64,000 bases of DNA from an uncultured SAR116 cluster alpha proteobacterium (GCA_902589185.1 CACIRZ010000002.1:1-64000), one strand, 5' to 3'; shown: positions 1 through 10,904, counted from the stretch's first letter. Notes: a model not told the origin generated them from the sequence alone. Program-made: numbers and translations.

Positions 1-1223
1 TAAATGAAAATTCTAAAATAAAAAAAATAGTTTTAGCTTATTCTGGAGGACTGGATACATCAGTTATTCTAAAATGGTTGCAAGATAATTATCAATGTGA
101 GGTGGTAACTTTCACAGCTGACATTGGTCAAGGTGAAGAAGTAGAGCCTGCAAGAAAAAAAGCTGAATTATTAGGTGTAAAAGAAATTTTCATTGATGAT
201 CTAAAAGAAGAATTTGTTAGAGATTTTGTTTTTCCTATGTTTAGAGCAAATGCTCTATATGAAGGTATTTATCTACTAGGTACATCTATAGCTAGACCTC
301 TCATAGCTAAAAGACAAATTGAAATTGCTAATTTAACGGGTTCTGATGCTGTATCACATGGAGCTACAGGTAAGGGGAATGATCAAGTAAGATTTGAATT
401 GGGTTACTATAGCTTACAACCAAATATTAAAGTAATTTCCCCATGGAGAGAATGGAATTTATCCAGCAGGACAAACCTGATTAAATACGCAGAAGAAAAT
501 CAAATAAAAGTTCCCAAAGATAAAAGAGGTGAAGCACCTTTTAGTGTTGACGCAAACTTATTACACATATCAGCTGAAGGAAAAATTCTTGAAGACCCTT
601 GGGTTGAACCCGAAGAGTTTATTTATTCCAGAACAAAGTCACCGTTTGACGCTCCAAACAAACCAACAGAAATCACATTAGAGTTTTTGAATGGTGATCC
701 AGTAAGTTTAAATGGGAAAGATTTATCTCCTGCCAAAATGTTACATCAGTTAAATATTTTGGGAGGCGAAAATGGCATAGGAAGAATAGATTTAGTTGAA
801 AATAGGTTTGTTGGCATGAAATCCAGAGGTGTTTATGAAACACCAGGTGGTACAATTCTCTTCTATATGCGAAGAGCAATTGAGTCTATAACTTTAGACA
901 GAGGTGCTGCACATCTTAAAGATGAGTTAATGCCAAAATATGCTTCTTTAATATATAATGGTTTCTGGTTTTCTCCTGAAAGAGAAATGTTGCAATCAGC
1001 AATTAATAAATCTCAGAAGAATGTGTCTGGTACTGTGCGAGCAAAACTTTACAAAGGTAATGTTATAATTACTGGGAGAAAATCACCATTTTCTTTATAT
1101 AGCGAGAGCTTAGTAACTTTTGAAGAAGGAACAGCTGATTATAATCATTCAGATGCAGAAGGTTTCATTAAATTGAATGCTCTTAGACTTAGAGTTAAAA
1201 AAATGATTGAGAACTCCAAATAA
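1..1223 (+). CDS. argG: argininosuccinate synthase, 5' end outside window
   Basis: Argininosuccinate synthase joins citrulline and aspartate with ATP to make argininosuccinate, the next-to-last step of arginine synthesis in the cytoplasm. The reading frame is open from base 3, and the first possible internal start (TTG at 78) would remove the ATP-pyrophosphatase motif SGGLDTS encoded at about 42-62. The true start therefore lies just before the window. The visible part is about 406 codons, close to the usual 400 or so. Later family signatures include [22 protein letters not shown] and [18 protein letters not shown]. argF and argD lie separately at 15-17 kb, so the arginine genes are dispersed. 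Identity is very secure; only the exact start is unseen. Confidence 0.97.
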   Translation, partial: NENSKIKKIVLAYSGGLDTSVILKWLQDNYQCEVVTFTADIGQGEEVEPARKKAELLGVKEIFIDDLKEEFVRDFVFPMFRANALYEGIYLLGTSIARPLIAKRQIEIANLTGSDAVSHGATGKGNDQVRFELGYYSLQPNIKVISPWREWNLSSRTNLIKYAEENQIKVPKDKRGEAPFSVDANLLHISAEGKILEDPWVEPEEFIYSRTKSPFDAPNKPTEITLEFLNGDPVSLNGKDLSPAKMLHQLNILGGENGIGRIDLVENRFVGMKSRGVYETPGGTILFYMRRAIESITLDRGAAHLKDELMPKYASLIYNGFWFSPEREMLQSAINKSQKNVSGTVRAKLYKGNVIITGRKSPFSLYSESLVTFEEGTADYNHSDAEGFIKLNALRLRVKKMIENSK

Positions 1224-1227
1224 ACGA

Positions 1228-1455
1228 TTATTTAATACAAACTGGACCTATTGATCCGTCCTTGGAAACTTGTTTTAAAACAACTTTACCATTTTGAGCT
1301 AATACGTAACTATCTTTTAATTTGCCAGATAAACATTCTTTTGGTTTTACAAAACTATATTTAATTGGGCCAGATTTAGAGGCCTCAACTAGGAATTCTT
1401 TAACGTGTGGTTGTTCAAGGGCTAGAACTGAATAAACTGCAATAAAAAATATCAT
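1228..1455 (-). CDS. small secreted protein of unknown function
   Basis: I do not recognise this 75-residue protein. The first 12 or so residues (MIFFIAVYSVLA) form a short hydrophobic segment that reads as an export signal, so the mature product would be about 60 residues and outside the inner membrane. Two cysteines, near residues 42 and 73, could form a disulfide. A strong ribosome binding site (GAGGAG) precedes the ATG, which supports a real gene. It is convergent with argG, with only four bases between their stops, and divergent from the quinone oxidoreductase gene. Function unknown. Confidence 0.6.
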   Translation of the reverse strand: MIFFIAVYSVLALEQPHVKEFLVEASKSGPIKYSFVKPKECLSGKLKDSYVLAQNGKVVLKQVSKDGSIGPVCIK

Positions 1456-1559
1456 TTTGTTTCTCCTCTTTTATATTATAGCTTATTTCATTATTAAATG
1501 GCTATAGTTTGACAAAATAAGACGGAATTTTGGCAATTAGATTAATTTAGGAGATAAAA

Positions 1560-2573
1560 GTGAAAAAAGAATTTTTAAACATACCAAAAAACATGCAAGC
1601 TATAGAAATAGAAGAATTTGGGGCAGCTGATAATTTAAAACTTTGCATTAGACCAATTCCTCAAATTTCCAATAATCAAATTTTAATTAAAGTATCGTTT
1701 GCTGGTGTTAATAGACCAGACATTTTGCAAAGACAAGGTAATTACAAAGTACCTGAAGATGCATCAGACTTACCCGGTTTAGAAGTTTCTGGAATAGTGG
1801 TTGAAAAAAAAGGTTCAAGTGTAAAATTTAATGTTGGCGATAAAGTTTGCGCTCTTTGTCATGGTGGTGGATATGCCGAATATGTTGCTGTAGAAGAAGG
1901 TCACTGTATGCCATTACCTAAGGGCTATTCGATGGCGCAAGCTGCATGTATACCAGAAACTTTTATAACAGTTTGGAGCAATTTATTTATGAGAGGGAAA
2001 TTACAAAAGAATGAAAAAGTCCTAATTCATGGTGGTGCAAGTGGTATAGGTACAACTGCAATTCAATTGGCTAAACACTTTGGTGCTAAAGTTTATGCAA
2101 CTGCTGGAAGTGATGAAAAATGTCAGGTCGTAGAAAAACTAGGAGCTATAAAATGTTTTAACTATAAAACAAAAGAATTTGAGAAAGAAATAAATCAGCT
2201 TACAAATAAACAGGGTGTAGATGTTATTTTGGATATGGTTGCAGGACCCTATATTTCAAGAAATTTAAAATGTTTAAGTATTAATGGAAGACTAGTTATT
2301 ATTGCCGTCCAAGGTGGTATTAAGGATGAAGTTAATTTTGCAAATATAATGATAAAAAGACAAACAATAACTGGATCAACATTGAGGCCTCAACCATCAA
2401 CAAAAAAAACAGAATATGTAAATAGTTTATTTAAAAATGTTTGGGAACATTTAGACAAAGGTAAAATTAAACCAATAATTCAAAGAGAATTTCTATTAAG
2501 CGATGCTAGTGAAGCACATAAGGCTCTTGAAAAAGGAGATCATGTTGGAAAATTTATTATGAAAGTTTCATAA
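1560..2573 (+). CDS. NAD(P)H quinone oxidoreductase, PIG3/Qor type
   Basis: A medium-chain dehydrogenase/reductase of the zinc-free quinone oxidoreductase group (PIG3-like), 337 residues, the usual size. The N-terminal GroES-like domain contains the family stretch AGVNRPDILQRQG (residues 48-60). The Rossmann fold carries GGASGIGTTAIQLA at about 158-171, the NADPH-binding glycine motif. It lacks the cysteine cluster of zinc alcohol dehydrogenases. Likely role: NADPH-dependent reduction of quinones or reactive enones in the cytoplasm; the true substrate is not shown. The GTG start is chosen because GGAG lies a few bases upstream; an ATG 11 codons in is possible. The stop is eight bases from that of convergent prpE. 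Confidence 0.85.
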   Translation: MKKEFLNIPKNMQAIEIEEFGAADNLKLCIRPIPQISNNQILIKVSFAGVNRPDILQRQGNYKVPEDASDLPGLEVSGIVVEKKGSSVKFNVGDKVCALCHGGGYAEYVAVEEGHCMPLPKGYSMAQAACIPETFITVWSNLFMRGKLQKNEKVLIHGGASGIGTTAIQLAKHFGAKVYATAGSDEKCQVVEKLGAIKCFNYKTKEFEKEINQLTNKQGVDVILDMVAGPYISRNLKCLSINGRLVIIAVQGGIKDEVNFANIMIKRQTITGSTLRPQPSTKKTEYVNSLFKNVWEHLDKGKIKPIIQREFLLSDASEAHKALEKGDHVGKFIMKVS

Positions 2574-2581
2574 AGTTAAAA

Positions 2582-4486
2582 TTAATAACCTAATGGTTTT
2601 AAAGCTTCTTCAATTTCTTTAAAAACTTGTGGATTGTCTACTGTGGCAGGCATTTCCCAATCAACTTTATCAGCTATTTTTCTTATAGTGGCTCTTAAAA
2701 TTTTTCCCGATCTAGTCTTTGGAAGTGCAGAAACAACAGCAACTGATTTAAATGCAGCAACTGGGCCTATTTCATTTCGAACTAAATCTACAACTTCTTT
2801 ACACACATCCTCATGAGTTTTATTACATCCTTTATTCAAGCATATCAATCCTAATGGTACTTGTCCTTTTAAATCATCTGAAACACCAACAACTGCACAT
2901 TCAGCTACATCTACATGATTAGATAAAGTTTCTTCCATTGCGCCTGTTGAAAGCCTATGACCTGCTACATTTATTACATCATCAGTTCTTGACATAATGT
3001 ATAAATAACCGTCCTCGTCTTGATAACCTGCGTCTCCTGTTTCATAAAAACCTTCAAAAGTTGATAAATAAGATTCTATAAATCTATCATCTGCATTCCA
3101 CAAACTAGGTAAAGATCCCGGTGGCAAAGGTAATTTTATTGAAATTGCTCCTAATGTTCCTTTTGGAACCTCATTGCCATCTTCTGATAAAACCCTAACA
3201 TCATATCCTGGCATAGCTAAAGTGGGGGAACCAATTTTAATTGGAAGCGATTCTATACCTAAAGGGTTTGCAGCAACAGGCCATCCAGTTTCTGTTTGCC
3301 ACCAATGATCAATTATAGGAATATTTAATTTTTTTTCCAGCCACAACACGGTATCAGGATCAGCTCTTTCTCCAGCAAGAAATAGAGACTGCAAGGATGT
3401 TAAATCAAATTTTTTAATAAACTTACCATTTGGATCATCTCTCTTGACAGCTCTTAGAGCTGTTGGAGCTGTAAATAATACCTTGACCTTATACTCAGAA
3501 ATAATTCTCCAAAATGTCCCAGAATCTGGTGTCCCAACAGGTTTCCCTTCAAATAAAATTGTCGTGCAACCATGAAGCAAAGGTGCATAAACGATATAAG
3601 AATGACCAACTACCCATCCAATATCCGAAGCAGCCCAATAAACATCCCCAGGTTCTACATTATATATATTTTTCATTGACCATTTTAGAGACACCGCATG
3701 TCCTCCATTATCCCTAACAACTCCTTTAGGTTTTCCAGTTGTTCCTGATGTATATAAAATATACAAAGGGTCGTTTGCTTGTACTTCAACAGGATCAGCC
3801 AATGAAACATCTTTAACAACCTCATTCCAATCTATATCTTGGCCTGGAATAAGCTCAACATTTAGGGCTTCACGTTGATAAATTATACATCTTTCTACTT
3901 GATGACTGGCAATTTTAATTGCGTTGTCAAGCAAGGGTTTATATTCAACAATTCTATTTGGCTCATGCCCACACGATGCAGACACTATTATTTTTGGCTT
4001 ACAATCATCAATTCTTACGGCTAGTTCATTTGAAGCAAAACCACCAAATACTACAGAGTGAATTGCTCCTAGTCTAGAACAAGCTAGCATGGCCACCAAC
4101 GCTTCAGGTATCATTGGCATATAAATGATTACACGATCCCCCTTTAGAACACCTAATTTTTTAAGCGCTCCAGCAAAAATGGAAACTTGATATTTAAGTT
4201 CTGAATAGGTAATTTTCTTTTTTGTATTTGTGACAGGACTGTCATACAATATTGCATCTTGTTCGCCTCTCCCATTTATAACGTGTCTGTCGATAGCATT
4301 GAAACATGTGTTTAAACTTCCATCTGGATACCATTTATAAAATGGCTTGTTGTCATCATCTAATATCTTTCCAGGATTTTTTTCCCAATCAATATTTTCA
4401 GATTGTTCTTTCCAAAATGTTTTTGGGTTTTTTTGCCAATTATCATAAATTTTTTTGTAATTTCCCAAATTTACCTTCCTCCCCAA
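2582..4486 (-). CDS. prpE: propionyl-CoA synthetase
   Basis: An AMP-forming acyl-CoA synthetase of 634 residues that activates propionate to propionyl-CoA. The ATP-binding P-loop YTSGTTGKPKGVVRDNGG (about 245-262) has the VVRDNGG continuation typical of PrpE rather than acetyl-CoA synthetase. The C-terminal KTRSGKILR carries the acylation-sensitive catalytic lysine. It shares the YMPMIPEA and SVVFGGFA stretches with Acs at 20-22 kb, showing common ancestry. It is the last gene of the minus-strand run pccB-pccA-mcm-prpE, 11 bases after mcm, so its product would feed the carboxylase encoded upstream. Activity on acetate or acrylate as well is possible. Confidence 0.92.
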   Translation of the reverse strand: MGRKVNLGNYKKIYDNWQKNPKTFWKEQSENIDWEKNPGKILDDDNKPFYKWYPDGSLNTCFNAIDRHVINGRGEQDAILYDSPVTNTKKKITYSELKYQVSIFAGALKKLGVLKGDRVIIYMPMIPEALVAMLACSRLGAIHSVVFGGFASNELAVRIDDCKPKIIVSASCGHEPNRIVEYKPLLDNAIKIASHQVERCIIYQREALNVELIPGQDIDWNEVVKDVSLADPVEVQANDPLYILYTSGTTGKPKGVVRDNGGHAVSLKWSMKNIYNVEPGDVYWAASDIGWVVGHSYIVYAPLLHGCTTILFEGKPVGTPDSGTFWRIISEYKVKVLFTAPTALRAVKRDDPNGKFIKKFDLTSLQSLFLAGERADPDTVLWLEKKLNIPIIDHWWQTETGWPVAANPLGIESLPIKIGSPTLAMPGYDVRVLSEDGNEVPKGTLGAISIKLPLPPGSLPSLWNADDRFIESYLSTFEGFYETGDAGYQDEDGYLYIMSRTDDVINVAGHRLSTGAMEETLSNHVDVAECAVVGVSDDLKGQVPLGLICLNKGCNKTHEDVCKEVVDLVRNEIGPVAAFKSVAVVSALPKTRSGKILRATIRKIADKVDWEMPATVDNPQVFKEIEEALKPLGY

Positions 4487-4497
4487 AAAAATAACAA

Positions 4498-6672
4498 TTA
4501 TTTTGTTCTGGCTTTTCTAAAATTATGCATTCTCATTAATTGTTCGGCTGCTTTATTTATAGTTGTTGATGCAGCATCAGGAATAGGTGTACCAGGTCCA
4601 AAGATAGCTGCAACACCGGCATCATATAAAAATTGATAATCTTGTGCAGGGATTACACCACCACAAACTACAAGAATATCATCAGCTTGTCTTTTTTTAA
4701 GTTCATCTATTAATTCAGGTATCAATGTTTTATGACCCGCTGCTAGAGAGGATATACCAATGACGTGCACTCCTAAATCTATAGCAAGATCAACAGCCTC
4801 CTTAGGAGTTTGAAACAAAGTACCAATCTCGACTGAGAAACCAATATCTGTAAAAGCAGAAGCAATTACTTTTGCTCCTCTGTCATGACCATCTTGTCCA
4901 AGTTTAGCCATAAAAATTTTTGGATTTTCACCTGCAATATTTTTAAAATTGGATAGAGCAATATCCACCTCTTTAAAGTCTTCTTCATTTTGATAAGAAC
5001 TTTTGTATACATCTTTAATTATATCTTGTTTTACTCCATAACGACCATAGACTTCTTCTAGAGCATAAGACACCTCTCCAACTGTTGCTCTTGCTTTAAT
5101 TGCAACAATTGTCAAATCTAATAAGTTACCTATATTTTCTTTTGCAGCTTGTTTTAAGTTTTGTAATGCTTTGTTGACTTCTTTAGAATTTCTAGCTTGT
5201 TTTATTTCATTTAATTTTTTAATTTGCTCTTCACGAACTGCTTTATTATCAATATCTAAAACGTCTACCTTTTCTTTTTCATCTGATTTATATTTGTTCA
5301 CTCCTACAATTACTTGTTCTCCAGAATCAATTTTTGCTTGACGTTTTGTCGCAGAAATTTCTATTTCAGATTTTGGAAAACCATTAATTACAGCTACAGT
5401 CATACCTCCCATTTCTTCGATTTTTTCAATTAATTCGTTAGATTTATCAATTAACTCTTTTGTCATACTCTCAACAAAATAACTACCTGCAAGTGGATCC
5501 ACTGTATCTGTAATACCGGTTTCATGTTGAAGGATTAATTGAGTGTTTCTGGCTATTTTAGCAGAAAATTCAGTGGGCAAACCTATTGCTTCATCAAATG
5601 AATTTGTATGTAAAGATTGTGTCCCCCCTAAAGTAGCCGCTAGAGCTTCAATAGTAGTTCTAATAATATTATTGTAAGGATCTTGCTCTTGTAAACTTGC
5701 CCCAGACGTTTGACAATGAGTCCTTAGCATTTGTGATTTTGGGTTTTGACAATTAAACAACTTTTTTGTCCATTGTGACCATAAATATCTTGCTGCTCTC
5801 AATTTAGCAGCTTCCATAAAAAAATTCATTCCTATAGCAAAGAAAAAGGATAATCTAGGTGCAAAATCATCAACCAATAACCCACTTTTTGTTGCTGCTC
5901 TTATGTATTCTAATCCATCTGCAATGGTAAAAGCTAATTCTTGAACGAGAGAGGCACCTGCCTCCTGCATATGATACCCTGAAATAGATATAGAATTAAA
6001 TTTTGGCATTTCTTTTGATGTAAAATTGATAATATCAGAGACAATTCTCATAGACGGTTCTGGGGGGTAAATATAAGTGTTCCTAACCATGAATTCTTTA
6101 AGTATGTCATTCTGTATAGTTCCGCTAAGTTCTCTTGTACTTACACCTTGTTCTTGTGCAGCAACTATATAACCTGCTAACACAGGAAGAACTGCTCCAT
6201 TCATTGTCATTGATACCGACATTTTATCAAGAGGAATACCATCAAAAAGAATTTTCATATCCTCTACACTATCTATAGCGACACCAGCTTTGCCTACATC
6301 TCCATATACCCTCTCATGATCTGAATCGTAGCCCCTGTGAGTTGCTAGATCAAAAGCGACTGACAAACCTTTTTGTCCAGAGGCCAGATTTTTTTTATAA
6401 AATTTATTCGATTCTGAAGCTGTTGAAAAACCAGCATATTGCCGAATTGTCCAAGGTCTACCTGTATACATTGTGGCTTTAGGGCCTCTTAAAAATGGAG
6501 GTTCACCAGGATAGCTATCAAGATGACTAATATTTTCATTGTCTTCTGAAGTGTATAATGGCTTTATATTAATTCCTTCTGGTGTGTTAATGAAGATATT
6601 ATCAACATTTGGAGTTTTTAACTCATTAATAGCGTTTTTCTTCCAGTTTTCTAAATTATCTTTTTTCTCCAT
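4498..6672 (-). CDS. mcm: methylmalonyl-CoA mutase
   Basis: A single-chain, adenosylcobalamin-dependent methylmalonyl-CoA mutase of 724 residues, converting methylmalonyl-CoA to succinyl-CoA. The substrate-binding TIM barrel is N-terminal ([19 protein letters not shown] from about residue 68). The C-terminal cobalamin domain carries DGHDRG, the DxHxxG motif whose histidine ligates cobalt, in the stretch starting [11 protein letters not shown]. It follows pccA with a 24-base gap in one operon. No MeaB/ArgK-type protecting GTPase and no B12-synthesis gene are visible in the window, so the cell needs cobalamin and the chaperone must be elsewhere if present. A run of six G in the plus-strand reading lies near 6061. 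Confidence 0.96.
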   Translation of the reverse strand: MEKKDNLENWKKNAINELKTPNVDNIFINTPEGINIKPLYTSEDNENISHLDSYPGEPPFLRGPKATMYTGRPWTIRQYAGFSTASESNKFYKKNLASGQKGLSVAFDLATHRGYDSDHERVYGDVGKAGVAIDSVEDMKILFDGIPLDKMSVSMTMNGAVLPVLAGYIVAAQEQGVSTRELSGTIQNDILKEFMVRNTYIYPPEPSMRIVSDIINFTSKEMPKFNSISISGYHMQEAGASLVQELAFTIADGLEYIRAATKSGLLVDDFAPRLSFFFAIGMNFFMEAAKLRAARYLWSQWTKKLFNCQNPKSQMLRTHCQTSGASLQEQDPYNNIIRTTIEALAATLGGTQSLHTNSFDEAIGLPTEFSAKIARNTQLILQHETGITDTVDPLAGSYFVESMTKELIDKSNELIEKIEEMGGMTVAVINGFPKSEIEISATKRQAKIDSGEQVIVGVNKYKSDEKEKVDVLDIDNKAVREEQIKKLNEIKQARNSKEVNKALQNLKQAAKENIGNLLDLTIVAIKARATVGEVSYALEEVYGRYGVKQDIIKDVYKSSYQNEEDFKEVDIALSNFKNIAGENPKIFMAKLGQDGHDRGAKVIASAFTDIGFSVEIGTLFQTPKEAVDLAIDLGVHVIGISSLAAGHKTLIPELIDELKKRQADDILVVCGGVIPAQDYQFLYDAGVAAIFGPGTPIPDAASTTINKAAEQLMRMHNFRKARTK

Positions 6673-6696
6673 ACAAATCTCTTACTTTTATAATTT

Positions 6697-8766
6697 TTAT
6701 TTAAATGAAAACTCCATAATGACTTGATCAACAGATAACGTGTCACCTTCTTTATAATTGATTTTTTTAATAGTGCATTGTTTTGGAGCAACTAATGTAT
6801 TCTCCATTTTCATTGCCTCTACAACACATAAGGATTGCCCTTCTTCAATGATCTGATTTTCTTTCACTAGTATTTTAATTAATTTTCCTGGCATTGGGCA
6901 GATTAATAGATTTGATTTATCAAAGTTTTTTATTGGTTTCATATATTTATGATAATCAGCTACGTGTTTTGGAAACACATTTACCGACATTGTAATTCCT
7001 CTATATTGAAACTCGATATAAGTATTTTTGCTATTTAATCTACATTGAATATTTTGAGGGTCATTTGATGGATCTTGTGAGTTTATTTTGAATGTAACTA
7101 ATTTTTTTATAAAATCTTGGTGTACTTCAATTGTAAAAAAATCATCAATCAGACCCTTTGTTGTTTGATTTTGCAATGGCTTAATACAAACAAAAGGCAA
7201 ATTTAAATTATCTTTATTTATCATATATTTCAATTTTGATGGATTTTGTGGGGATTGCTTGTAATGAAGATAAACTTCCCACTCATCAGAAATCTGATCA
7301 TTTTCAAAAACTTCAAAATTTTTTGAAATTTCACATATATGATATGCTAAAATTAAAGATCCTAGGGTCCATTCCAATTTCTTGTTTGGAATTATTCCTT
7401 GAAATCCTTCTCTAAATTCCTCTTCTATAAATGCAGTGTTTATATCGCCAGATTTAAATCTTTTATTTGATAAAATAGCTGAAAGAAAGGATATATTATG
7501 ATCTATCCCTTCAAGTAAAAAGTTGTCTAAGTCAGATTCCATTCTATTAATAGATAAATCACGTGTTTTCCCCCAAGAACATAATTTTGCAATCATAGGA
7601 TCATAGAACATTGATATATCATCACCTTCTCTAACTCCAGTATCATTTCTAGTAATTGTGCCATCCAGATGTTGCGTTTCTTTAGGTGAATTATATTTAG
7701 TCAATCTTCCAATCGAGGGTAGAAAATTTTTATAGGGATTTTCTGCATATATTCTAGTTTCAATTGCTGAACCATTTAAATGAACGTCATTTTGGGTAAT
7801 TTCTAGTTTTTTTCCATATGCTATGTTAATCATCTGCTCTACTAAATCTATCCCTGTGATTAATTCAGTCACAGGGTGCTCAACTTGAAGACGTGTGTTC
7901 ATCTCTAAAAAATAAAAATTTTTATCTTTATCAACTATAAATTCAACTGTACCAGCGCTACTATAATTAACTTTTTTTGACAATTGAACGGCTTGATCAC
8001 CCATCTGTTTTCTTGTTTGTTTATCTAAAAAAGGTGAAGGGGCCTCTTCAATTACCTTTTGGTTTCTTCTTTGAATAGAACATTCTCTCTCACCTAAATA
8101 AATTACATTGCCAAAATTATCTGCTAATACTTGTATTTCAATATGTCTTGGTTCGGTGATAAATTTTTCTATAAAAATACGTTTGTCGCCAAAACTCTTA
8201 AGAGCCTCACTCGAAGCTCTTTCAAAATTATCTTCTACCTCATCACTTGAAAATGCAATTCGCATACCTTTGCCGCCGCCGCCCGCACTAGCCTTTATCA
8301 TTACCGGATAGCCTATTTCATCTGCAATCTTTATTGCTTCATTTTTATTCTTTATTATTCCAATATGACCGGGAACAGTATTAACATTTGCTGACTTAGC
8401 AATTTTTTTAGATTCAATCTTATCACCCATTGATGCTATTGCTGATTTTGAAGGGCCAATAAAAGTAATTCCAGCTTTACTTAAAGATTCTGGGAAACTA
8501 GAGTTTTCGGATAAAAATCCATACCCTGGATGTAAGGCATCACATTTTTTTTCTTTACACGCTTTTATTATCAAATCGGCTCTAAGATAACTCTCTGAAG
8601 CTGGAGATGGTCCTAGATAAACTGCTTCATCTGCTAAACGAACATGTTCTGCATACCTGTCAGAATCTGAAAAAACTGCGACAGTTTTAATCTTCATTTT
8701 TTTTGCAGTTTTGATTATTCTACAAGCTATTTCTCCACGATTTGCAATTAAAATTTTTTTAAACAT
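6697..8766 (-). CDS. pccA: propionyl-CoA carboxylase, biotin-carrying alpha subunit
   Basis: The biotin carboxylase/biotin carrier subunit of an acyl-CoA carboxylase, 689 residues. The N-terminus KILIANRGEIACRII and the ATP-grasp glycine loop GGGGKGMR mark the biotin carboxylase domain. The C-terminus has AMKMEN, whose central lysine is biotinylated. The stretch between about residues 450 and 610 is the subunit-interaction region and is poorly conserved. With pccB it carboxylates propionyl-CoA to methylmalonyl-CoA. Placement between pccB and mcm makes propionyl-CoA much the likeliest substrate; methylcrotonyl- or acetyl-CoA are less likely. A GCC/GC run at about 8273-8287 is simply the glycine loop codons. 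Confidence 0.94.
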   Translation of the reverse strand: MFKKILIANRGEIACRIIKTAKKMKIKTVAVFSDSDRYAEHVRLADEAVYLGPSPASESYLRADLIIKACKEKKCDALHPGYGFLSENSSFPESLSKAGITFIGPSKSAIASMGDKIESKKIAKSANVNTVPGHIGIIKNKNEAIKIADEIGYPVMIKASAGGGGKGMRIAFSSDEVEDNFERASSEALKSFGDKRIFIEKFITEPRHIEIQVLADNFGNVIYLGERECSIQRRNQKVIEEAPSPFLDKQTRKQMGDQAVQLSKKVNYSSAGTVEFIVDKDKNFYFLEMNTRLQVEHPVTELITGIDLVEQMINIAYGKKLEITQNDVHLNGSAIETRIYAENPYKNFLPSIGRLTKYNSPKETQHLDGTITRNDTGVREGDDISMFYDPMIAKLCSWGKTRDLSINRMESDLDNFLLEGIDHNISFLSAILSNKRFKSGDINTAFIEEEFREGFQGIIPNKKLEWTLGSLILAYHICEISKNFEVFENDQISDEWEVYLHYKQSPQNPSKLKYMINKDNLNLPFVCIKPLQNQTTKGLIDDFFTIEVHQDFIKKLVTFKINSQDPSNDPQNIQCRLNSKNTYIEFQYRGITMSVNVFPKHVADYHKYMKPIKNFDKSNLLICPMPGKLIKILVKENQIIEEGQSLCVVEAMKMENTLVAPKQCTIKKINYKEGDTLSVDQVIMEFSFK

Positions 8767-8784
8767 TTTATACTTCTATTATAA

Positions 8785-10329
8785 TTAAAGTGGAATATTT
8801 CCAAATTTTTTATCTGGATTCTTTTGTGTCTTATTTTTTAATTTAGAAAATGCTTGTATCAACCTAAATCTGGAATTACTAGGTATAATAACATCATCTA
8901 AGAAACCCCTTTCTGCAGCTATAAATGGATTTGCAAATCTTTCCTCATATTCTAATGTTCTAGCTTCTATTTTTTTTGAGTCATTTAGTTCATTTCGGAA
9001 AAGAATTTCTACTGCTCCTTTCGCTCCCATTACTGCAATTTCAGCAGTAGGCCAGGCATAGTTAGCATCTCCTCTTAAATGTTTTGAGCTCATGACATCA
9101 TATGCTCCACCATATGCTTTTCTAGTAATAAGAGTGACCTTTGGCGTTGTAGCTTCTGCATATGCAAATAAAAGTTTTGCTCCATGCTTAATTATACCAC
9201 CATACTCTTGAGCAGTTCCTGGCATAAAACCTGGTACATCTACTAATGTAAGTATGGGAATATTGAAAGCATCACAAAATCTTACAAATCTTGCTGCTTT
9301 TCTACTAGAATCATTGTCCAAACAACCTGCTAAAACCATAGGTTGATTTGCTACAACCCCAATAGTTTGTCCATCTAACCTTATAAAACCAATAAGAATA
9401 TTTTTTGCAAAATTTTCTTGCAACTCAAAGAAATCATATTCATCAGCTATTGATACAATAAGTTCTTTCATATCATACGGTAAGTTTGGATTTTCAGGTA
9501 TCAAAGTATCTAATGCTAAAGAAATTCTTTTTTTTGGGTCATCAGTTTTTCTTGTCATATATTTGTATTTATTACTAGATGGCAAAAAACTGAGAAATTT
9601 TCTTAATGCATTTAAAGCTTCAATATCATTATTAAATGATCCGTCTGCTACTGAAGAAATTGTTGTATGAGTTTCAGCTCCACCCAGTTCTTCTGCGGTA
9701 ACTTCTTCGGAGGTGACAGTTTTAACTACATCAGGGCCTGTGACAAACATATAACTTGTTTCTTTGACCATGAATGTGAAATCCGTCATAGCTGGAGAGT
9801 AAACAGCTCCTCCAGCACACGGTCCCATAATCATAGAAATTTGTGGGACTACACCAGAAGCTAAAGCATTCTGCAAAAAAACATCAGCGTAACCACCTAA
9901 AGATTCAACGCCTTCTTGAATCCTTGCTCCTCCACTATCATTCAAGCCAACGATAGGTGCTTTGTTTTGTATTGCTAGTTTCATTATTTTTACAATTTTT
10001 TTTGCGTGATCTGATGATAACGAACCACCAAAAACAGTAAAATCCTGAGCATAAATATAGACTAATTTGCCATTAACTTTTCCAGATCCTGTGATAACAC
10101 CATCACCTGGAATAGTATTCCCATCCATTCCAAAATCTCTTATTCGATGGATAACAAACATATCAGTTTCTTCAAATGAACCATCATCTAAAAGAGTATT
10201 TATTCTTTCTCTTGCAGTAAGTTTCCCAAGTGAATGTTGTTTTTCTGTTCTTTTTATTCCACCACCAAGCCGCGCTTTTTCTCTTCTTGACTGTAATTCA
10301 GAAATTATTTCTCTACTTGATTTCTTGAT
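8785..10329 (-). CDS. pccB: propionyl-CoA carboxylase beta subunit with a non-standard (ATC) start
   Basis: The carboxyltransferase subunit, about 514 residues, matching the family length of roughly 510. The first canonical start codon in frame (ATG at 10161) gives only 458 residues and deletes conserved sequence. Upstream of it the same frame encodes [14 protein letters not shown] and GKLTARERI, a hallmark N-terminus. Between the in-frame stop at 10342-10344 and 10161 there is no ATG, GTG or TTG. An ATC at 10327-10329 sits seven bases after the ribosome binding site AAGGAG (10337-10342) and would start the product as (M)[11 protein letters not shown]. An ATG at 10332-10334 is out of frame and only two bases from that site. 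It is first gene of the propionate operon. Identity is secure; the start is either a rare AUC or a sequence error. Confidence 0.9.
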   Translation of the reverse strand: MKKSSREIISELQSRREKARLGGGIKRTEKQHSLGKLTARERINTLLDDGSFEETDMFVIHRIRDFGMDGNTIPGDGVITGSGKVNGKLVYIYAQDFTVFGGSLSSDHAKKIVKIMKLAIQNKAPIVGLNDSGGARIQEGVESLGGYADVFLQNALASGVVPQISMIMGPCAGGAVYSPAMTDFTFMVKETSYMFVTGPDVVKTVTSEEVTAEELGGAETHTTISSVADGSFNNDIEALNALRKFLSFLPSSNKYKYMTRKTDDPKKRISLALDTLIPENPNLPYDMKELIVSIADEYDFFELQENFAKNILIGFIRLDGQTIGVVANQPMVLAGCLDNDSSRKAARFVRFCDAFNIPILTLVDVPGFMPGTAQEYGGIIKHGAKLLFAYAEATTPKVTLITRKAYGGAYDVMSSKHLRGDANYAWPTAEIAVMGAKGAVEILFRNELNDSKKIEARTLEYEERFANPFIAAERGFLDDVIIPSNSRFRLIQAFSKLKNKTQKNPDKKFGNIPL

Positions 10330-10475
10330 AACATTTCTCCTTCAGAAGACACTAAAAAGTAATATTTAGCAAAATTTGATAAAATTAACTAGTAATAATC
10401 AAACTATGATAATTGAAAATTATTAAAATTAAATATAACTTGTTTAAGAAAATTTAGTTTGTTTTGGAGTAATCT

Positions 10476-10901
10476 ATGGAAGAATTCTATTCAAATATCG
10501 GGAGACTTAATCATATTGCTATTGCTGTTCCTAATATAACAAAAGCCTCTGATATGTGGCAAAAGGCCCTAGGTGCTAATGTTAGCAAACCTCAAATTTT
10601 ACCTGAACATGGAGTTAAAGTTGTATTTATAGAATCACCGAACACAAAAGTTGAACTTCTAGAACCGTTGAGTGAGAATAGTCCAATTAGTAAGTTTCTT
10701 ACAAAAAATCCCAATGGAGGTATGCATCATATTTGTTATGAGGTTAGTAATCTAAAATCTGCCTCAAAAAAACTTAAAGAAGTAGGAGCAACAATTTTAG
10801 GTGATGGTAGCCCAAAGATTGGAGCTCATGGAAACCCCGTAATTTTTTTGCAACCATCAGATTTTTCAGGAACTCTTATTGAATTAGAAGAAATTAAATA
10901 A
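10476..10901 (+). CDS. mce: methylmalonyl-CoA epimerase
   Basis: A vicinal-oxygen-chelate (glyoxalase-fold) protein of 141 residues that interconverts the two stereoisomers of methylmalonyl-CoA, linking the carboxylase to the mutase. It has two VOC halves. Metal-binding residues are suggested by the histidine in GRLNHIAIAVPN (about residue 12), by GGMHHICYEV near 84-93, and by the C-terminal GTLIELEE glutamate. GGAG lies close upstream of the ATG. It is transcribed away from pccB across 146 bases, so the whole pathway sits in one divergent locus. Lactoylglutathione lyase is an alternative by fold, but the context decides. Confidence 0.93.
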   Translation: MEEFYSNIGRLNHIAIAVPNITKASDMWQKALGANVSKPQILPEHGVKVVFIESPNTKVELLEPLSENSPISKFLTKNPNGGMHHICYEVSNLKSASKKLKEVGATILGDGSPKIGAHGNPVIFLQPSDFSGTLIELEEIK

Positions 10902-10904
10902 TTT

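Noticed and set aside
1509-1514. TTGACA upstream of the quinone oxidoreductase gene as a -35 element
   Set aside because: No acceptable -10 hexamer lies 16-18 bases downstream.
8273-8287. GCC/GC-rich triplet repeat
   Set aside because: It is the codons for the conserved ATP-grasp glycine loop of PccA read on the other strand, not a repeat element.
10332-10334. ATG as the pccB start
   Set aside because: It is out of frame with the conserved N-terminus, runs into a stop after nine codons, and is only two bases from the ribosome binding site.
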